Source: Bacillota bacterium (GTDB lineage: Bacteria; Bacillota; Proteinivoracia; UBA4975). From it: 36,899 nt of DNA. Positions 24,144 through 32,516 of the stretch are shown here, one piece after another. The stretch lies in NCBI GenBank assembly GCA_012523545.1, contig JAAYIH010000055.1:1-36899 (forward strand). Direction: 5' to 3'. A model generated the notes under the pieces. That model worked only from the letters and a program-made list of their open reading frames with translations. It was not told the origin of the DNA and made no database searches. The number at the start of each line of letters is the position of its first letter. Positions within the stretch are counted from its first letter, which is position 1. A program made the position numbers and the translations under genes.

Positions 24144-25468
24144 AACACCAGGGTAAGCTGCTGGAAATATTGAAAAAGGTTTTGCCGCGGGATGTAAAGG
24201 CGGAGATTTCCGTCCTCGCCCGCTCGGTCGGGGAGACATGCGCGCAGGCCAACGCCCTGATCCAGGGCAGCCACCGGGATGAACTCCTGGTGGACGTGCG
24301 TGTGGAACAGGGAGGCTTTGTCGGGCGGCATACCGACAGCCGCCTCACCATTGAGGGGTTGCGCAAGGCCATCGCCAAAGCCAGGAGCAATGCCGCCCAG
24401 GGCATTCCCGGTCCCCTGCTCCTCACCGGCGACACCGGCTACCGGGAAATGAAGGTGTTTTTCCCGGCCACTGCCGGGCAGACTCCGGCGCAGAGGGCGG
24501 AAAGCCTGGCGCCCCTCATCGACATGGCCAGGCGGCTCGATGTCAGCATCGACGCTTCCTTGCGCAGCGAAACCGGCCAACTGACCATTGCCAATACTGC
24601 CGGCCTGGCCGCCACCGTCCCCGTCACCTTTGCCCGCTTTGCCGTCGCCGTTTCCGGCCGCGGCCAGGGCCGGGGTTACGGATATGCCTGCAGCCGCGAC
24701 GCCGGTCACTTGCGGCTGATGGACGTTTTCCTGGAGGCCGCCGCCAAGAGCCAGGCCTCAGCTTTTCCCCAGTCCATTGCTGCCGGCCAGTATATCGTGG
24801 TGCTGGAACCGGCGGCGGTGGCCGCATTGCTCGGCGTCCTGGCCAAAACCGCCTTCAGCGGCCGCGCTTTTCTGCGCCGTTGCTCGCCGGTGACGGAAAT
24901 TGGCGCCAAAATTTTTGGTGACAATATAAATATATGGGATGACGGATTGGATCCCAGGGGGCTCGCCGTTCCCTGCGATTTTCAGGGCGTGCCCAAACAA
25001 CGCCTGCACCTGGTCAGCAAAGGGGCCGTCGTCAATGTGGCCTGCAACAACGAGGTGGCTGCCGCCCTCAACCTTCCGGGCACCGGCCACGCATCGGGCC
25101 CGGGCACCGACGGATCCCAGCCCAGCCACATTTTCCTGGAGGCTGGCAACGCCATGCTGGACGACATGATTGCCAGCACGCGCCGGGGCATCCTCGTTTC
25201 CCGGCTGGACGGTCTTAAAATCCTCGATTCCCGCCGCTGCCTTGTCACAGGCGTGACGGCCGGCGGAACGCTGCTGATTGAAAACGGCAGGCTGACCGCC
25301 GCCCTGCCCGGCCTCCGCTTCATCCAGGATCTGGTGGCACTCTTCAACCAGGTGGAGATGATCGGCGATGAACCCAGGCTCTTTGGCGGGCTGTGGGGAG
25401 GCGTCAGCGCGCCTGCGCTCAAGGCCGACGGATTTACAGTGCTGAGCAGTCCTGCCGGACTTGGATAA
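24140..25468 (+). CDS. PmbA/TldE-like protein
   Basis: The 442-residue protein resembles the PmbA/TldE partner of TldD. Its N-terminal domain has LLVDVRVEQGGFVGRHTDSRLTIEGL-like strands (positions about 49-75). The C-terminal domain contains EIGAKIFGDNINIWDDGLDPRG near 253-275 and FQGVPKQRLHLVSKGAV near 280-297, typical of PmbA. TldE subunits have no zinc site and complete the cavity of TldD. Together with the metal-motif-less TldD-like protein this makes a heteromer with no visible catalytic zinc. GTG 24140 overlaps the previous stop (GTGA). The gene ends 17 bp before cdaA. Confidence 0.82.
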   Translation: MKHQGKLLEILKKVLPRDVKAEISVLARSVGETCAQANALIQGSHRDELLVDVRVEQGGFVGRHTDSRLTIEGLRKAIAKARSNAAQGIPGPLLLTGDTGYREMKVFFPATAGQTPAQRAESLAPLIDMARRLDVSIDASLRSETGQLTIANTAGLAATVPVTFARFAVAVSGRGQGRGYGYACSRDAGHLRLMDVFLEAAAKSQASAFPQSIAAGQYIVVLEPAAVAALLGVLAKTAFSGRAFLRRCSPVTEIGAKIFGDNINIWDDGLDPRGLAVPCDFQGVPKQRLHLVSKGAVVNVACNNEVAAALNLPGTGHASGPGTDGSQPSHIFLEAGNAMLDDMIASTRRGILVSRLDGLKILDSRRCLVTGVTAGGTLLIENGRLTAALPGLRFIQDLVALFNQVEMIGDEPRLFGGLWGGVSAPALKADGFTVLSSPAGLG

Positions 25469-25485
25469 AGACAGGGGGTATGGTG

Positions 25486-26307
25486 ATGCTGAAAGAACTG
25501 CGAAACGCTTTCGCCGGCGCGACCCCGGTGGTTGCGCTGGACATAGCCATCGTGCTGTTTATAGTCTACCGCCTGTACATGGCCATCCGGGGCACAAGGG
25601 CGGTGCAGTTGCTCAAAGGGTTGGCCGTCATCGTCCTGGGCGCCTTCGTCAGCCAGTTCGTCGGTTTGGCGTTGACCAACTGGCTTCTCAACCAGGTCCT
25701 GACGGTAGGCCTGGTGGCATTGCCCATCATCTTCTACCCCGAGCTGCGCCGGGCTTTGGAGCATATCGGCCGGGGCAGCCTGTTCTCCAAATCTTCGCTG
25801 CTGGGGCCCAGGGAACGCACCCACGCTATAGACGAAGTGGTGCGGGCCATCCTCAGCCTGTCGGAAAGGAGAATCGGGGCGCTGATAGTCTGGGAGCAGG
25901 AGACGGGGCTCAAGGACTGGTCTGAGTCCGGCATCAACGTCGATGCCGCCATCAGCGCCGAACTGCTCATCAACATCTTTGAACCCAACACGCCGCTGCA
26001 CGACGGAGCAGTCATCCTCCGGGGCGACCGCATCCGTGCCGCCAGTTGCTTCTTGCCCCTGTCGGAAAACCCGGAGCTCAACATCGACCTGGGCACCCGG
26101 CACCGGGCAGGGCTGGGCATCTCGGAGCAATCGGATGCCGTGGCCATCATTGTTTCCGAAGAGACGGGAGCGATATCCCTGGCCAACGAGGGAAAACTCA
26201 TTCGCTACCTGGACGAAAAGACGCTGAAAGAGTGGCTGGAAACCAACCTGCACAAGCGCCAGCTGGATCACTTCCTGCTGCGGCGCAATTTGAACTGGAA
26301 GGAGTGA
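25486..26307 (+). CDS. cdaA: Diadenylate cyclase CdaA (c-di-AMP synthase)
   Basis: The 273-residue protein has three N-terminal membrane helices (about residues 14-85) and a cytoplasmic DAC domain. The active-site motifs are intact: DGA at 173-175 (PLHDGAVIL) and RHR at 205-207 (GTRHRAGLG). It makes c-di-AMP from two ATP, a second messenger for potassium, osmotic and wall homeostasis. ATG 25486 is set by ACAGGGGG; ATG 25480 is too close to that site and the longer upstream frame is not coding. In most Firmicutes cdaA is followed by cdaR (ybbR), then glmM; here glmM starts five bases after cdaA and no YbbR-domain protein lies in the window. GlmM is known to bind and inhibit CdaA in Bacillus and lactococci, and that gene link is kept. 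Confidence 0.94.
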   Translation: MLKELRNAFAGATPVVALDIAIVLFIVYRLYMAIRGTRAVQLLKGLAVIVLGAFVSQFVGLALTNWLLNQVLTVGLVALPIIFYPELRRALEHIGRGSLFSKSSLLGPRERTHAIDEVVRAILSLSERRIGALIVWEQETGLKDWSESGINVDAAISAELLINIFEPNTPLHDGAVILRGDRIRAASCFLPLSENPELNIDLGTRHRAGLGISEQSDAVAIIVSEETGAISLANEGKLIRYLDEKTLKEWLETNLHKRQLDHFLLRRNLNWKE

Positions 26308-26312
26308 CGATT

Positions 26313-27653
26313 TTGCGCACGCTCTTTGGCACCGACGGCATCCGCGGTGAAGCCAACACCCAGCTGACGCCGGAACTGGCCCTGGCCGTGGGCAGGGCAG
26401 CTGCCTCGTACCTGGGCAGGGGCAATAAAGGCGCCATTGTCATCGGCCGGGATCCCCGCCTGTCGGGGGCCATGCTGGAAGCGGCCCTGGCCGCCGGCAT
26501 TGCTTCGACGGGTCTCGACGTATGCCTGGCTGGAATCATTACCACCCCGGGCCTGGCCTGGGCCGCCGGCCGCTATCCCGGCGCCGTGGCCGGGGCGATG
26601 ATCTCTGCATCCCACAACCCCATGCAGGACAACGGCATCAAGTTCGTCACCCCGCGGGGCATAAAACTGGAAGACGACCAGGAACTGGCCATTGAGGAAC
26701 TATACCGCCACGGCCTGGACACCCTGCCCCGTCCTGCCGGCGCCGGGGTGGGCAGGATTTTCCGGGACGAAACCCTGGCGGAAAAGTACTGCGACTACCT
26801 GGTGTCCACCCTGGATCGCTCCCTGGACGGGCTCAGGGTTGTACTGGACTGCGCCAACGGTGCCGCTTCGGGTCTGGGCCGGCAGGTGCTGGAACGCTGC
26901 GGGGCCCGGGTGGACGTCATCAACGCCGAACCCGACGGCATCAACATCAACCGGGATTGCGGCTCCACCCATCCCCAGGCCGTGGCCGCCGCCGTTAAAG
27001 CGGGACGGTACGACCTGGGTCTGGCCCTGGACGGCGATGCCGACCGCCTCATTGCCGTCGACGCCCGGGGCAACGTCGTCGACGGCGATCAGATCATGCT
27101 CATCTGCGCCCAGGACCTGTTGCGCCGGGGACAGCTGCGGGACAACACCCTGGTGGTTACGGTGATGAGCAATATGGGTCTGCACCTGGCCGCCCGCAAG
27201 CTGGGCATAAAAACAGTCACCACCAAGGTGGGCGACCGCTACGTCTCGGAAGCCATGCTCCGGGGCGATTACAGCCTGGGCGGCGAACAGTCGGGTCACA
27301 TCATCTTCCGCCGTTACGCCACCACCGGCGACGGCCTGCTCACCGCCCTGCAGCTCATGCAGGTCATGGCCGAGACAGGGCGCAGCCTTGAAGAGCTGGC
27401 GGCCATCATGGAGCGCCTGCCCCAGGTGCTGCACAACGTCCGGGTGGGCACAAAAGAAGGCTGGTCTGAAAACGCTGCTATTCAGGCGGCAATAGCCCAA
27501 GCCGAAGCCCGGCTGCAGGGCCGGGGTCGGGTGCTGGTGCGCCCGTCGGGCACCGAGCCCCTGATCCGGGTCATGCTGGAAGGCCCCGACGAAGCCGAAC
27601 TGGCGACCCTGGCCGGGGAAATCGCCCGGGTCATCGAGGAACAGCAAAGGTAG
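26313..27653 (+). CDS. glmM: Phosphoglucosamine mutase
   Basis: The 446-residue enzyme interconverts glucosamine-6-phosphate and glucosamine-1-phosphate on the way to UDP-GlcNAc. The catalytic serine is Ser100 in ISASHNP; the metal loop is DGDADR near 240; EQSGH near 324 binds sugar; RPSGTEPLIRVMLE near 405-418 is the phosphate loop. TTG 26313 is set by AAGGAG 8 bases upstream; a long frame from 26046 overlaps cdaA and is not coding. Length is usual for GlmM. It sits between cdaA and the glmS ribozyme, so flux into amino sugars and c-di-AMP synthesis are genetically tied. Confidence 0.95.
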   Translation: MRTLFGTDGIRGEANTQLTPELALAVGRAAASYLGRGNKGAIVIGRDPRLSGAMLEAALAAGIASTGLDVCLAGIITTPGLAWAAGRYPGAVAGAMISASHNPMQDNGIKFVTPRGIKLEDDQELAIEELYRHGLDTLPRPAGAGVGRIFRDETLAEKYCDYLVSTLDRSLDGLRVVLDCANGAASGLGRQVLERCGARVDVINAEPDGININRDCGSTHPQAVAAAVKAGRYDLGLALDGDADRLIAVDARGNVVDGDQIMLICAQDLLRRGQLRDNTLVVTVMSNMGLHLAARKLGIKTVTTKVGDRYVSEAMLRGDYSLGGEQSGHIIFRRYATTGDGLLTALQLMQVMAETGRSLEELAAIMERLPQVLHNVRVGTKEGWSENAAIQAAIAQAEARLQGRGRVLVRPSGTEPLIRVMLEGPDEAELATLAGEIARVIEEQQR

Positions 27654-27706
27654 CGACAGCTGCCAACAGCATGGGAAGGGGGGATGTCCACTGCCAATGG
27701 AAAAAA

Positions 27707-27855
27707 GCGCCTGGACTTGGCCGCGGCCAAGTTGACGCGGACGGGGGTTTAGCGAAAGATTCGGCGGATGACCCCCCGGCAACCTGGACTGCCGTTAACG
27801 GTTGGACAAATCCGGGAAGCGATTCCCGGGACAATACAACCCGGTTCAGGGCAAA
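27707..27855 (+). ncRNA. glmS ribozyme (self-cleaving, glucosamine-6-phosphate-activated)
   Basis: The leader between glmM and glmS contains the conserved core of the glmS ribozyme. AGCGCC is at 27706-27711, with cleavage expected between 27706 and 27707 after a run of A. A P2 hairpin follows, ACTTGG/CCAAGT around 27714-27731. Then come GTTGACGCGGA, GGGGGTTTAGCGAAA and TCGGCGGATGA, with the GGGGG/CCCCC stem near 27743 and 27772. A distal hairpin CCGGGAA-GCGA-TTCCCGG completes the P4-side domain. The order and sequence of these blocks agree closely with Thermoanaerobacter glmS RNA as I remember it. The 3' boundary is approximate. Glucosamine-6-phosphate would trigger cutting of the transcript and reduce glmS expression. 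Confidence 0.93.
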
Positions 27856-27882
27856 ACTGAATACGCGGAGGATGCAGATTAT

Positions 27883-29700
27883 ATGTGTGGCATTGTTGGC
27901 TATATCGGGGGCCGGGCCGCGGCCCCCATCCTGATAGAAGGTCTGAAACGTCTGGAATACAGGGGCTATGATTCCTCCGGCCTGGCCGTGTACCATAGCG
28001 GCATTCACATCGTCAAGACGGCGGGCCGGCTCAGCCGCCTGGAGGAGAAGGCGGCCCAACTGCCCCCGGGGACGGCGGGTATCGGTCACACCCGCTGGGC
28101 CACCCATGGCGAGCCCAGCGACGCCAACTCCCATCCCCATACCGACTGCACCGGGCAGTTTGCCGTAGTGCACAACGGCATCATCGAAAATTACCGGGAA
28201 CTCATTGCCGACCTCAAGACCAGGGGTCACCGCTTTGACTCGGAAACCGACTCCGAAGTCGTTCCCCACCTCCTGGAAGAGCTGTGGACGGGGGACCTGG
28301 CCGAAACGGTGCTGAAAGCCCTGCCCCGCCTCAAGGGCTCTTATGCCCTGGCCGTTATGGCCGGGGCCAGGCCCGACGAACTGGTGGCCGTGCGCCAGGA
28401 CAATCCCCTGGTCATCGGCCTGGGCGCAGGCGAGTACTTTATCGCCTCCGACATCCCTGCCCTGCTGGCCCACACCCGCAAGGTAATAATCCTCGAGGAC
28501 GGGCAGCTGGCCCGCCTGACCCGGGAGGGCGTTGCCGTTCTGGACCGGACGGGCAGGGCCGTGGACGCCAGGGTAACCGAAATCAGCTGGGATGCCGAAG
28601 CTGTGGAAAAGGGCGGTTACCCCCATTACATGCTCAAGGAAATCTTTGAACAGCCGGCAGCCCTGCGCAACACCCTGGGCAGGTACATGGACCGGGACGG
28701 GGGCATAAGCTTTCCCGACTGCCGCCTCAGCCCCGGGGACCTGGCCGGTATCGGCAAAATCTCCATCGTCGCCTGCGGCACCGCATACCATGCCGGGCTT
28801 CTGGGCAAACATCTCTTTGAATCGGTGCTGCGCATACCCACCGAAAACGACCTGGCCTCGGAATTCCGCTATCGCAACCCCATTCTGGGCCCCGACACCC
28901 TACTCATCGTCATCAGCCAGTCGGGGGAAACCGCCGACACCCTGGCCGCCATGCGGGAGGGCCTGCGCCGCGGCGCCAGGGTTCTGGCCGTCACCAACGT
29001 GGCGGGCAGCACCATGGCCCGGGAGGCCCCCAACGTCATCTACACGGCGGCGGGCCCGGAGATAGCCGTGGCCTCCACCAAGGCCTATACCACCCAACTG
29101 GCCGTCCTGGCGCTGCTGGCCTGCCATGTTGCCCAGGCGCTGGGGCGGGAACAGGAGTACTTTGACGAACTGCGCCGCGGCCTGCGGCAGGTGCCCCAGC
29201 TGGCCGAGGGGGTGCTGGCCGCCGTGGAGCCCCGGGTGCAGGAGCTGGGCCGGGCCAGCACGGAGTGGCGCAATGCCTTCTTCATCGGCCGCGGGCTGGA
29301 CTGGGCGGTGGCCCAGGAAGGAGCCCTGAAACTCAAAGAGATTTCCTACATCCATGCCGAAGCCTATTCCGCCGGGGAGCTGAAACACGGCGCCCTGGCC
29401 CTCATCGAAGAGGGAGTGCCGGTCATCGGCCTGGCCACCCAGCCCGAACTGCTGGAGAAGACCGTCAGCAATATCAGGGAGGCCAAGGCCAGGGGAGCTG
29501 TTGTCCATGCTATCACCCAGTTTCCCCTGCTGCTGGCCGACGCCGCCGATGCATGCATCGAGCTGCCCCAGCTGCCCGCTGCCCTGATGCCGCTGCTGGC
29601 CGTCATCCCCACCCAGCTGTTGGCCTATTATGCAGCGGCGGCCCGGGGCCTGGACGTCGACAAGCCCCGCAACCTGGCCAAGAGCGTGACGGTGGAATAA
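27883..29700 (+). CDS. glmS: Glutamine-fructose-6-phosphate aminotransferase (isomerizing)
   Basis: The 605-residue enzyme makes glucosamine-6-phosphate from fructose-6-phosphate and glutamine. MCGIVGY at the N terminus gives Cys2 as nucleophile of the glutaminase domain (1 to about 235, with GHTRWATHGEPS near 69-80 and HNGIIENY near 97). Two SIS domains follow (first with IVACGTAYHAG near 300, ISQSGETADTL near 345; second with IGRGLDWAVAQEGALKLKE near 468), and the end is DKPRNLAKSVTVE. The ATG is set by GGAGGA at 27867-27872. Expression should be controlled by the ribozyme immediately upstream. Confidence 0.96.
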   Translation: MCGIVGYIGGRAAAPILIEGLKRLEYRGYDSSGLAVYHSGIHIVKTAGRLSRLEEKAAQLPPGTAGIGHTRWATHGEPSDANSHPHTDCTGQFAVVHNGIIENYRELIADLKTRGHRFDSETDSEVVPHLLEELWTGDLAETVLKALPRLKGSYALAVMAGARPDELVAVRQDNPLVIGLGAGEYFIASDIPALLAHTRKVIILEDGQLARLTREGVAVLDRTGRAVDARVTEISWDAEAVEKGGYPHYMLKEIFEQPAALRNTLGRYMDRDGGISFPDCRLSPGDLAGIGKISIVACGTAYHAGLLGKHLFESVLRIPTENDLASEFRYRNPILGPDTLLIVISQSGETADTLAAMREGLRRGARVLAVTNVAGSTMAREAPNVIYTAAGPEIAVASTKAYTTQLAVLALLACHVAQALGREQEYFDELRRGLRQVPQLAEGVLAAVEPRVQELGRASTEWRNAFFIGRGLDWAVAQEGALKLKEISYIHAEAYSAGELKHGALALIEEGVPVIGLATQPELLEKTVSNIREAKARGAVVHAITQFPLLLADAADACIELPQLPAALMPLLAVIPTQLLAYYAAAARGLDVDKPRNLAKSVTVE

Positions 29701-29709
29701 AGCAAAAAG

Positions 29710-29738
29710 ATAAACCGGATCCCGAGGATCCGGTTTAT
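29710..29738. terminator. Bidirectional terminator between glmS and the ABC permease gene
   Basis: A perfect 13-bp stem joins ATAAACCGGATCC (29710-29722) to GGATCCGGTTTAT (29726-29738) with a CGA loop. The right arm includes the stop codon of the minus-strand permease. The minus strand continues into a T-rich stretch (the AAAAAG upstream); the plus strand has a weaker T tail. Confidence 0.75.
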
Positions 29739-30547
29739 TGTTGCCAGCGGGTAAAGAGTTTTTCCAGAAAGACCACGGCCTGGTACATCAGGGCGGCGGC
29801 AATGGCCAGGATGATGACGCTGGTCATGACCAGGTTGAGGCGGAAGACCTGACCGCCGTACACCGCCAGGTAGCCCAGCCCGGCTTTGGAGACCAGGAAC
29901 TCCCCCACGATGACTCCCACCCAGGACAGGCCGACGTTTATCTTGAGGGCGGAAACGACTGTGGGGATGCTGCCGGGCAATATAGCCTTGAGCAGGATCT
30001 GCCCCTTGCTGGCTCCAAAGGAGCGGAGAAGCTTGATGCGGTCGGGGTGCACCTGGGCAAAGCCCGAATACACGCCCAGGATGGTGACCACCACCGAGAC
30101 CAGCAGGGCCATGACGATGATGGCGGCAGAACCGCTGCCAATCCACACGATGATGATGGGCCCCAGGCTGATCTTGGGCAGGCTGTTTAGCACCACCAGG
30201 TAGGGCTCCAGGACTTTGGCCAGGCCTTCCCACCACCAGAGGACGACGGCGATGGCTGTGCCCAGCAGCGTGCCCAGGGTAAAGCCCACCACCGTCTCGT
30301 ACACCGTCACGCCGATGTGCCGGAACAGTTCGCCGTCCCTGTACAGGTTGGCTATGGTCCGGACTATACCCGAAGGCTGGCTGGTGATAAAAGGGTTGAC
30401 CCAGCCCAGGTTGGCCCCGACTTCCCACAGCAGCAACAAGGCGACCAGGAGCAGCACCCGGGCGGCGGCGATGTTTCTCCTTTTTCTGCGCAGCGACCGC
30501 AGATAAGCCCGATGTTCGGGGGACATGGCGGCGTCTTTAACCTGCAT
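29735..30547 (-). CDS. ABC transporter permease, SsuC/TauC type
   Basis: The 270-residue protein is a BPD-type inner-membrane permease with about six helices. The first is at about 28-46, and the family loop FGASKGQILLKAILPGSIP lies near 180-198, the EAA-type contact with the ATPase. It forms the channel of an importer with the two genes that precede it on this strand. The start at 30547 is reached after AAGGAG with a spacer of about 10 bases; Met8 is an alternative. It overlaps the ATPase gene by 11 bases. The substrate cannot be read from the permease. Confidence 0.9.
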   Translation of the reverse strand: MQVKDAAMSPEHRAYLRSLRRKRRNIAAARVLLLVALLLLWEVGANLGWVNPFITSQPSGIVRTIANLYRDGELFRHIGVTVYETVVGFTLGTLLGTAIAVVLWWWEGLAKVLEPYLVVLNSLPKISLGPIIIVWIGSGSAAIIVMALLVSVVVTILGVYSGFAQVHPDRIKLLRSFGASKGQILLKAILPGSIPTVVSALKINVGLSWVGVIVGEFLVSKAGLGYLAVYGGQVFRLNLVMTSVIILAIAAALMYQAVVFLEKLFTRWQQ

Positions 30548-31310
30548 GGATGTCCAGCTCCTTCCAGATGGCGTTGAAGTAGTCCCTGAATTCGGGCGCC
30601 TCCCGGCACTTGATGGGAGTGCGTTCGGCGCAGGTCAGGACGATATCGTGCACGGCCTTGATCCTGCCGGGCCGCCGGGTCAGGACCGCCACTTTGTCGG
30701 CCATGCTGATGGCCTCGGCGATGTCGTGGGTGACCAGGATGGCCGTCTTCCTTTCCTGGACGATGATGTCCTTGACCTCGTCGGACACCACCAGCCTGGT
30801 TTGGTAGTCCAGGGCCGAGAAGGCTTCGTCCAGGAGGAGAATCTGGGGATCGGTGGCCAGGGTGCGGATCAGGGCTGCCCGCTGGCGCATGCCGCCGGAC
30901 AGCTGCCTGGGGAAGGCGTTGCGGAATTCCCACAGCCCGTAACGGGCCAGCAGCGACTGGACAAATTCCTTTTTCTCGGCGGTGAGCTTGTTTTGCACTT
31001 CCAGGCCCAGGATGGCGTTTTTCCACACGGTGCGCCACTCGAAGAGCTGGTCGGTCTGGGGCATGTAGCCCACCAGGGAGCTGACCCCTTCCACCGGGCG
31101 CCCGTCGATGGTGACAACGCCCCGGGTCGGCCGCACGAGGCCGGCGATGATGTTGAGCAGGGTGGACTTGCCGCAGCCGCTGGGCCCCACCACGCTGATG
31201 AAATCTCCCTTATCCACGTCCAGGGTGACGCCGTCCAGGGCCAGGATCTCCCCCTCGGGACTGTGGTACTTCATGGCGATGTCCCGGACCTGTACCAATG
31301 GCACCCCCAT
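30537..31310 (-). CDS. ABC transporter ATPase, SsuB/TauB type
   Basis: The 257-residue ATPase has Walker A GPSGCGKST at 42-50, a Q-loop near YMPQTDQL (about 83-90), the ABC signature LSGGMRQR near 139-146, Walker B ILLLDEAFSALD near 160-171 and a switch histidine in LVTHDIAEA near 193-201. It powers import by the permease and lipoprotein encoded on either side. It belongs to the nitrate/sulfonate/taurine branch. It starts 21 bp after the lipoprotein gene and overlaps the permease by 11 bases. Confidence 0.92.
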   Translation of the reverse strand: MGVPLVQVRDIAMKYHSPEGEILALDGVTLDVDKGDFISVVGPSGCGKSTLLNIIAGLVRPTRGVVTIDGRPVEGVSSLVGYMPQTDQLFEWRTVWKNAILGLEVQNKLTAEKKEFVQSLLARYGLWEFRNAFPRQLSGGMRQRAALIRTLATDPQILLLDEAFSALDYQTRLVVSDEVKDIIVQERKTAILVTHDIAEAISMADKVAVLTRRPGRIKAVHDIVLTCAERTPIKCREAPEFRDYFNAIWKELDIHAG

Positions 31311-31331
31311 GGCACATTCCTCCTTGTTTTC

Positions 31332-32336
31332 CTATTCGTCGCCGGCCATGACCTTTTCGGCGAAGTAGTTGGTCACCAGTTTGTCGTAGGGTGCCCGTTT
31401 CTCCAGCTCGCCGGCCAGCTCGATGACATCCTGGAGGCGCTCAAAGGCTTCCCGGGGGAAGCGGGGATCAGGCCGCCAGGCGTCTATTTCCTTGTACCTG
31501 GCCGCCACCAGGGTGAGGGTTTCCAGGTCGGTGTCGGGGAAAGAGGGCTGGATGACTTCGGCAATTTCTGCGGGGCTGTGCTGCTGTACCCACACCTGGC
31601 CCCGGTAAATGGCGCGGGTAAAGGCTTCGATGAGCTCGGGGTTTTTCTCAATGTAGCTCTTGGCGGCGCAGAAGGCGGTATAGGGGATTTCGCCGCTTTC
31701 CGCCCCCACTGAGGCTACCACGTAACCTTTGCCCTCCTGTTCCAGCGCTGTGGCCACAGGCTCAAACAGGGTGACGAAGTCTCCCTCGCCGCCGGTGAAG
31801 GCGCCGGCCATCAGGGCAAACTGGATGTGGGTGAGGACCTCCACGTCCTCGCCGGGCATGAGGCCGTGTTTCTTAAGGACGTATTCCAGGGTCATCAGGG
31901 GGACGCCACCGGGCCGCCCGCCGATGATGGACTTGCCCCGCACGTCTTCCCAGGTAAAGTCGGGCATGGGCTCTCTGGCCACCAGGAAGGAGCCGTCCCG
32001 CTGGGTGAGCAGGGCAAAGTTGACGGCGTAATCTGCCTGGCCCTGGTTGTAGACGTAAATGGAGGCCTCGGGGCCCATAAACCCGATATCCGCCTGGCCC
32101 GACAGCAGGGCCGTCATGACGTGGTCCGCCCCCTGTCCGGTGGCGTACTCCAGGTCGATGCCCTCGGCTTCAAACAGGCCCAGGTTCATGGCCACATAGA
32201 GCGGGGCGTAAAAGACCGAGTGGGTCACTTCATTGAGGCGTACCCTGGTCAGGCCGTCCTGCCTTTGGCTGCACCCGCTCAGGGCCAAAGCCAGGACCAG
32301 CGCCAGGGCGCCGGCAAAAAGGAATTTCTTGCTCAT
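31332..32336 (-). CDS. ABC transporter substrate-binding lipoprotein, NMT1/THI5-like
   Basis: The 334-residue protein has a lipoprotein signal: hydrophobic residues 5-19 and lipobox LSGC with Cys22 as the lipidated residue. The mature part is an NMT1/SsuA-like periplasmic-binding fold (VFYAPLYVAMNLGLFEAEGI near 40-59, ALLSGQADIGFMGPEA near 76-91, SIIGGRPGGVPLMTLEYVLKK near 136-156). Family members bind aliphatic sulfonates, nitrate/cyanate, or pyrimidine precursors of thiamine. No TPP riboswitch-like leader is visible, so thiamine precursors are less favoured, but the ligand is not determined. ATG 32336 follows GGGAGG. It is the first gene of the minus-strand operon behind the promoter at 32369-32398. 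Confidence 0.88.
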   Translation of the reverse strand: MSKKFLFAGALALVLALALSGCSQRQDGLTRVRLNEVTHSVFYAPLYVAMNLGLFEAEGIDLEYATGQGADHVMTALLSGQADIGFMGPEASIYVYNQGQADYAVNFALLTQRDGSFLVAREPMPDFTWEDVRGKSIIGGRPGGVPLMTLEYVLKKHGLMPGEDVEVLTHIQFALMAGAFTGGEGDFVTLFEPVATALEQEGKGYVVASVGAESGEIPYTAFCAAKSYIEKNPELIEAFTRAIYRGQVWVQQHSPAEIAEVIQPSFPDTDLETLTLVAARYKEIDAWRPDPRFPREAFERLQDVIELAGELEKRAPYDKLVTNYFAEKVMAGDE

Positions 32337-32368
32337 GACAATGCCTCCCGGGAATCAATTTCATTACC

Positions 32369-32398
32369 ATAGTATTGAAGCGGAAAATATGTGTGCAA
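32369..32398 (-). promoter_or_regulatory. Sigma-A-type promoter of the ABC transporter operon
   Basis: On the minus strand TTGCAC (32398-32393) is followed after 18 bases by TACTAT (32374-32369), about 30 bases before the lipoprotein start codon. The region is AT-rich compared with its surroundings. Confidence 0.55.
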
Positions 32399-32454
32399 AT
32401 ACCTAAAAATTTACGATATAGGTTAAGAGTTTAATGATAAATATTAAATATTAC

Positions 32455-32488
32455 TTGACAAACGTTATTTCCTCCATTACAATGGGGG
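32455..32488 (+). promoter_or_regulatory. Sigma-A promoter of the DUF2975/HTH pair with overlapping palindrome
   Basis: TTGACA (32455-32460) and TACAAT (32478-32483) are separated by exactly 17 bases. A palindrome, CCTCCATT-AC-AATGGGGG (32471-32488, one mismatch), covers the -10 element. A repressor bound there would block polymerase; the small HTH protein encoded downstream is the natural candidate. Confidence 0.82.
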
Positions 32489-32516
32489 CAGGAATTACAA
32501 AAGGCAGGTGTATTTT

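Noticed and set aside
32337-32516. Thiamine or other riboswitch in front of the ABC lipoprotein gene
   Set aside because: The AT-rich spacer contains a promoter but no conserved TPP-type core or other recognised aptamer.
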